This document shows, in pieces, positions 58,803-64,000 of a DNA stretch of 64,000 nucleotides. Both the position numbers and the translations under genes were made by a program. The first letter of the stretch is position 1. Each line of letters starts with the position of its first letter. The DNA comes from Paramecium octaurelia. Its lineage: Eukaryota > Ciliophora > Oligohymenophorea > Peniculida > Parameciidae. The notes below the pieces were generated by a model that saw only the letters and a list, made by a program, of their open reading frames with translations, ran no database searches and was not told the DNA's origin. The DNA lies in assembly GCA_905182995.1 (NCBI GenBank), contig CAJJDP010000165.1:96467-160466 (forward strand), written 5' to 3'.

Positions 58803-61388
58803 AATGATAAACTACATACTGTCATATATCATTATAATATTAACCAAATTGTTCTATCAAGCTTTTTTAATATTCTTTTTATAAATTTATGGTGTTTCAA
58901 ACTTTCAATTTGTATATGCATTTGCTTCTAATATCATTTACTTAACTATCAATTTCAAGTATATCTATGAAAAATATTTCATTCCCTCCTCCCACTAAGG
59001 AAATCGATATTATTGAAAACAATTTCTAGGCGATGCTTGCAAGATATGTTTGATGACTAATTAATCATAACTCCTTTCTAAGTGTTAAAATTAATATGGG
59101 TGACCAAGCATTTTTAATACATCACAAAAAAGTAGAAGGATTTGACTATTTCACAATTAAAAATATTAATTTTTAAATTTGCTACTTCAAAACTAGTCAC
59201 TCTTATATTTTACTAATAATTTTTACATTTTAAGGCGGGTATTTAACTAAATTTTTATATTATTTAAATCACCTTAAAATTATGCATCATCAAACAAATG
59301 CGAATTGTATCAGTTTCCACGCTGACAGAAAGAACAATAAAGTGTTGATATTAACTACAATAAAAAGACGGAATTCAATGGACTTAAAATAAAGTCACTT
59401 TTCAATTAGATCAAATGCCACGTAAACTGCATCTTCCAGCAAGGACATGAAATTAAGAATAAGAAGTTTTTCTAATTCTATTTCTGCTTACTCTTAAGAT
59501 TCAAATAGAAAAGAGCCAAAGAACTAAAAAGATAATCCAAATCATTTCTTAAATAAGAAATAGAAAGAACATAATGATAGTAGCTCACAATCAAATTAAG
59601 ATAACTCAAAATCAAATAATCCAATTAAAAAAAATGAGAATGAGAATGATTAGAACGACATTTATAAATTCAGAAAAGATGAGGTAAATTTTAGTTAATT
59701 TCACGAAAATTTTTAGTCAGATGCGCTTTAATTGGAAATCTTGTATTATTAGCTTTCGAGTTTTGGATTTTAGCGATCTGCTCCTTACTAACTTCCCCCT
59801 CTTCTAAGCTACTATTTATATTCTTTGATCTTGTATAGAAGTGATCTTTAGGAACTATTTCTTCAATTTGTGGAGTACACTTTTAAGGATGAGTATTACA
59901 AAAAATTAAAGGGTGTGTAAAGTTAATATTTTCAATAAAAACTCTAAAATTAATGCTACTCCTAAGTTGTATTTCACGATGTTCCAAGTCTAAATTATTA
60001 TAACGAGTACATGTTTGTAGAATATCTGAATAAAATTATTGCTGATATGAAATTAGATTATAACNGCATCTACAAATATTTAACATTCATAACCAAAAAA
60101 AAGTAGATTAAAATTGGAAAAGTTGAAATGATAAACTACATACTGTCATATATCATTATAATATTAACCAAATTGTTCTATCAAGCTTTTTTAATATTCT
60201 TTTTATAAATTTATGGTGTTTCAAACTTTCAATTTGTATATACATTTGCTTCTAATATCATTTACTTAACTATCAATTTCAAGTATATCTATGAAAAATA
60301 TTTCATTCCCTCCTCCCACTAAGGAAATCGATATTATTGAAAACAATTTCTAGGCGATGCTTGCAAGATATGTTTGATGACTAATTAATCATAACTCCTT
60401 TCTAAGTGTTAAAATTAATATGGGTGACCAAGCATTTTTAATACATCACAAAAAAGTAGAAGGATTTGACTATTTCACAATTAAAAATATTAATTTTTAA
60501 ATTTGCTACTTCAAAACTAGTCACTCTTATATTTTACTAATAATTTTTACATTTTAAGGCGGGTATTTAACTAAATTTTTATATTATTTAAATCACCTTA
60601 AAATTATGCATCATCAAACAAATGCGAATTGTATCAGTTTCCACGTTGACAGAAAGAACAATAAAGTGTTGATATTAACTACAATAAAAAGACGGAATTC
60701 AATGGACTTAAAATAAAGTCACTTTTCAATTAGATCAAATGCCATGTAAACTGCATCTTCCAGCAAGGACATGAAATTAAGAATAAGAAGTTTTTCTAAT
60801 TCTATTTCTGCTTACTCTTAAGATTCAAATAAAAAAGAGCCAAAGAACTAAAAAGATAATCCAAATCATTTCTTAAATAAGAAATAGAAAGAACATAATG
60901 ATAGTGGCTCACAATCAAATTAAGATAACTCAAAATCAAATAATCCAATTAAAAAAAATGAGAATGAGAATGATTAGAACGACATTTATAAATTCAGAAA
61001 AGATGAGGTAAATTTTAGTTAATTTCACGAAAATTTTTAGTCAGATGCGCTTTAATTGGAAATCTTGTATTATTAGCTTTCGAGTTTTGGATTTTAGCGA
61101 TCTGCTCCTTACTAACTTCCCCCTCTTCTAAGCTACTATTTATATTCTTTGATCTTGTATAGAAGTGATCTTTAGGAACTATTTCTTCAATTTGTGGAGT
61201 ACACTTTTAAGGATGAGTATTACAAAAAATTAAAGGGTGTGTAAAGTTAATATTTTCAATAAAAACTCTAAAATTAATGCTACTCCTAAGTTGTATTTCA
61301 CGATGTTCCAAGTCTAAATTATTATAACGAGTACATGTTTGTAGAATATCTGAATAAAATTATTGCTGATATGAAATTAGATTATAAC
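58748..61388. repeat. near-identical duplication of about 1.3 kb around N 60065
   Basis: Bases 58748-60064 recur at 60066-61388 but with differences: a 6-base length change near the left end and at least five substitutions (for example CACGCTGAC against CACGTTGAC, and GATAGTAGC against GATAGTGGC). The other five N-flanking duplications look identical, so this pair may hold two alleles or two paralogues. Confidence 0.85.
58804..60064 (+). pseudogene. truncated first copy of the large unrecognised gene
   Basis: This is the 5' 1.26 kb of the gene at 60128, cut off by the N at 60065. It has the same start MINYILSYIIIILTKLF and the same downstream frame MGDQAFLIHHKKVEGF, with a few base differences. 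It is not a separate gene unless the duplication is real. Confidence 0.6.
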
Positions 61389-63439
61389 ATTCTTTTGGAG
61401 GATTTTATTACATACTTTGAATTGTTCATCCTTTAAAAAAATAGCATAGAAGCATCTTTAAGTGATGCTTATATTTTTAGAAAAAATAACATAGCATTCG
61501 GAAACATACGATTTGTCTTCAAATAAATGGATGGACAGTTAATTGATTTCAAACAACCAATAGGAAAATTTTAAGATAAATAATTTATAGATTATATTTA
61601 GTTTTAGGATGACTTTGCCAAATAAGTATAATAAGCGGAACCCTTTCTATATTTTACCTAATACCGTTCTGAACCTCATAGCGAAAGGACTTTGATTTTG
61701 TTTCTTTTGGCAGATATTTACCTAGATAAATCAATATTTGAGAATTTACAAATTGATTTAGAAAAATACAAATAAAATAATTAAATTATGCTTTCCTAAA
61801 TTCACTTAGAAATAACTAGTGAGAACAGAGTTTGTAATAAATGCGTAGGTATGTTTTAGATGATTCCAATTCAATTTATTTGCCAAAAATTTAAAGAAAA
61901 ATTTAGATTGGAGGTAGATAAAAAATTTTAATTCATTATCACCTCATAGTATTTATTGGATCCATAAGTAACTGCGATTTATGAAAGATATTAAAAAATT
62001 TGGAAGAAAACAGATTAAAAATTCAATTTGCCCTAATAATACTAATCAAAAGGTTCAAAATTAAATTAAGAAGAAATTTAAATACAAAATGAAAAAGAAC
62101 TTCCTAATGATTATGAGTAGCCAAGTACTGAATAATAAGATTAACATGAATTTTAACTTGTATAACAACAAGATTTATCATAATAAGACTCCAGCTAATA
62201 ACTTCAATAAGAAGATTTACAACAGGAATATTTAATTTGCTATTAAGAGTAAGAACCCACTGGATTAGTATCGCCATTGTTGTTAAAAGAAAGGTATTGC
62301 AAAGGTTAATTTAGCAATTTCAAAACAAAAGTTTCAGAATTATGTATCACAAATACTTTTTTTTAAGCAATGAATCTTAATAATTGAAATCTAAAACACA
62401 TTCTTAAAATGATCAATAATAACTACCTGAAGAAGGAAACTCATAATCATCATCACGCTCAAGTAAAAAATAATATAACAGATTATTAATTGAGTTACAA
62501 TACTACCAAGAGAAACTTCTCAATCTTAGAAACATTTAGTAAGATAAACCTAGATAAAATGTTTAAGAACAATAAATTGTTTAGAAGTCCTAGAAAACTT
62601 ACATGATATATGAAGATTTATTATTAGATTTCCGATCTGAGTTTTATGCCAAATTAATAAGGAAACTAACATAAGATTATTAATTTCTTAATATTGAGAG
62701 TTTCTAATTAGATAAAATTTTAAAATTATATTGGGATATAGGGCTTTAAAAATAAAAGGGTTTGATCAACATCTTAAAGAAGAATTTATAGCTGAATAGT
62801 ATTCTTGAATGTGGATAATTCAATATGTAATTATTTATCTAGGATTATGCATTTATAAGTGAACGTATAACTACATAAACTAGAAATGAAATGCAAACAA
62901 AATAACCGAATTGCAAAATTTCAGCTAACTTTTATCTAATAAAATTCTACGGATTGAATGACTCTGGAGAGTTTCAAATAATTGCGTAATCAATTAAGGT
63001 TTATAGTTGTCAATCATTATTTGAATCATTTGATTAATAATTTCAACTAGAAATCAAACAATTTCAACAGCTTTATATAATTATCATATCAGTTAGCAAG
63101 ATCAACAAATAATGCGCAGAAGCAATCAATAGCCTAATATTTAGTTTAAAACATCCAAATTTTGGACTAAAATATTATTTTTTTGAGCAAAATATAAGGG
63201 ATTAGAATTAAGAGGATGGATAAAAATCAAATTTTATATCGGAATAATAATGGATTTTCAAAGAAAACGATTTTTTTTAGCATCGATATGCACGCCGGAA
63301 TACAGATTGTTTTTAGCCTTTTAAGGAATTGAGTGAGAATTTTGATCAAGATTTGATGAGCTTTGAATGCTAAGTAAATCATAAAATAACTATATCTAGG
63401 TCCACAATTAAAATGTCAATTCATGATTCAACCAAATGA
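60128..63439 (+). CDS. large unrecognised protein, about 1050 residues
   Basis: The start is hydrophobic (MINYILSYIIIILTKLF). One to three introns in the first 400 bases are unresolved. From MGDQAFLIHHKKVEGF on, long coherent frames follow: a serine/asparagine-rich region with NENENDQND, a helical part (YNEYMFVEYLNKIIADMKL), then IRFVFKQMDGQLIDFKQP, a CNKC pair (ENRVCNKCVG), a Gln-rich stretch, and a helical C-terminal third with WIFKENDFFQHRYARRN, ending HDSTK. Further introns near 61330, 61850 and 62350 are likely. No family recognised. The stop at 63439 is certain in this frame. Confidence 0.6.
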
Positions 63440-64000
63440 TATTATCATAAAACATATTAAAATAAAATAGTAATTTAAAGATTTTTCTATTTTATTTCAG
63501 CTTTGGAAATTGTTGATTCGGATAATAGGGGGTGGTAGAGAGAACTATCTAGCTGTTGAAGCTTTCGGAACAAAAATCCTAACTTCGTGATGCTCTCTCT
63601 AATTAACATTTTTGCAAAGGCCTACCTCCTATCTTATTTGTTAGCGACAGCAAACAATTTTTTTTATGTTTTTTTCCAGTTCGTATTGTAACTTAGTGCT
63701 TAGTGGGTTTTTCTACTATACAATTAGCACAAAGTTAGTTGTTAATGGGTTTGGGATTTGGCCTTTTTTATAAGGAGTTGGTCTCCCCCCTAAACTGAGA
63801 GAGACAAAACAATTCTCTATGTTCTATCTCTCTCGTTTACGAGAAGGTAACGAGTTCCGGTCCCTACAGGAAGACCTTCTATGTAACCTCCCTTGAAATG
63901 TGGGGGCAAAGTCACTCTGGGAGCGTGGAAGCCCGACTGTTTTGCTTGACTCGTTCTGCCTGTTGCTAGGCAAATGGTTTTGGATACTATATATATTCTA
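63440..64000. other. G+C-richer non-coding end region with inverted repeats
   Basis: From about 63520 to the window end the composition is close to balanced, unlike any other intergenic part. Several short inverted repeats are visible: GTAGAGAGA (63535-63543) with GCTCTCTCT (63592-63600), GAGAGAGAC (63798-63806) with ATCTCTCTCG (63826-63835), and GCCT...AGGC near 63958-63971. T runs of 8 and 7 bases are at 63658 and 63670. It may be transcribed structural RNA or a spacer, possibly related to rDNA, but no conserved RNA was recognised. Confidence 0.4.

Noticed and set aside
63440-64000. Telomere at the window end
   Set aside because: No G4T2, G3T3 or similar telomeric repeats are present.
1-64000. 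Tetrahymena as the source
   Set aside because: Tetrahymena shares the code but its introns are typically longer. The uniform 19-31-base introns point to Paramecium or a close relative.

Overview
The window is ciliate nuclear DNA, most likely the macronuclear genome of a Paramecium species. Four things seen in the sequence support this. (1) Conserved protein families read through only if TAA and TAG encode glutamine and TGA is the sole stop. (2) About 40 introns, mostly 19-31 bases long with GT(A)...TAG ends, are needed, and removing them restores exact reading frames in about 15 genes. (3) Genes lie 20-100 bases apart on both strands. (4) A tRNA whose anticodon UUA reads the reassigned UAA codon is present at 15737-15809.

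Layout. 1-8.1 kb: small unrecognised genes, a protein kinase with a DFD motif and a UBE2S-type ubiquitin-conjugating enzyme. 8.1-11.4 kb: the mitochondrial Rieske iron-sulphur subunit, a stand-alone DIX-domain protein and a decayed copy of proteasome ATPase RPT1, the block written twice around a single N. 11.5-17.4 kb: a PHD-type zinc-finger protein, a cyclic-nucleotide-gated-type K+ channel, the tRNA-Gln(UUA) and a PH-plus-kinase protein. 17.8-33.1 kb: small membrane proteins, eIF4E, a coiled-coil protein, an LMBD1-like membrane protein and several unrecognised genes. 33.4-38.4 kb: a 1365-residue protein with 21 WD40 repeats, then the broken N-terminus of a PARN-like deadenylase.

From about 38.9 to 57.4 kb the gene pattern stops. 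This tract has no confident intact gene and is richer in G+C than ordinary intergenic DNA. Four of the six Ns in the window lie in it, each flanked by 1.5-2.5 kb of identical direct repeat, so its real length is nearer 10.5 kb. Along the + strand short open segments keep showing C-x2-C motifs in shifting frames, which suggests the relic of a very large cysteine-rich surface-type protein, or a gene whose splicing I cannot resolve.

From 57.6 kb genes resume with a MORN-repeat protein and a large unrecognised protein. The start region of the large protein is present twice around the N at 60065, this time with base differences between the copies. The last 500 bases (from about 63.5 kb) are non-coding, markedly richer in G+C and full of short inverted repeats.

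The genes are independent eukaryotic transcription units, not operons. No shared pathway is evident. CDS coordinates run from start to stop codon and include introns; residue counts are after splicing. Splice sites were chosen by eye from frame continuity and family similarity.
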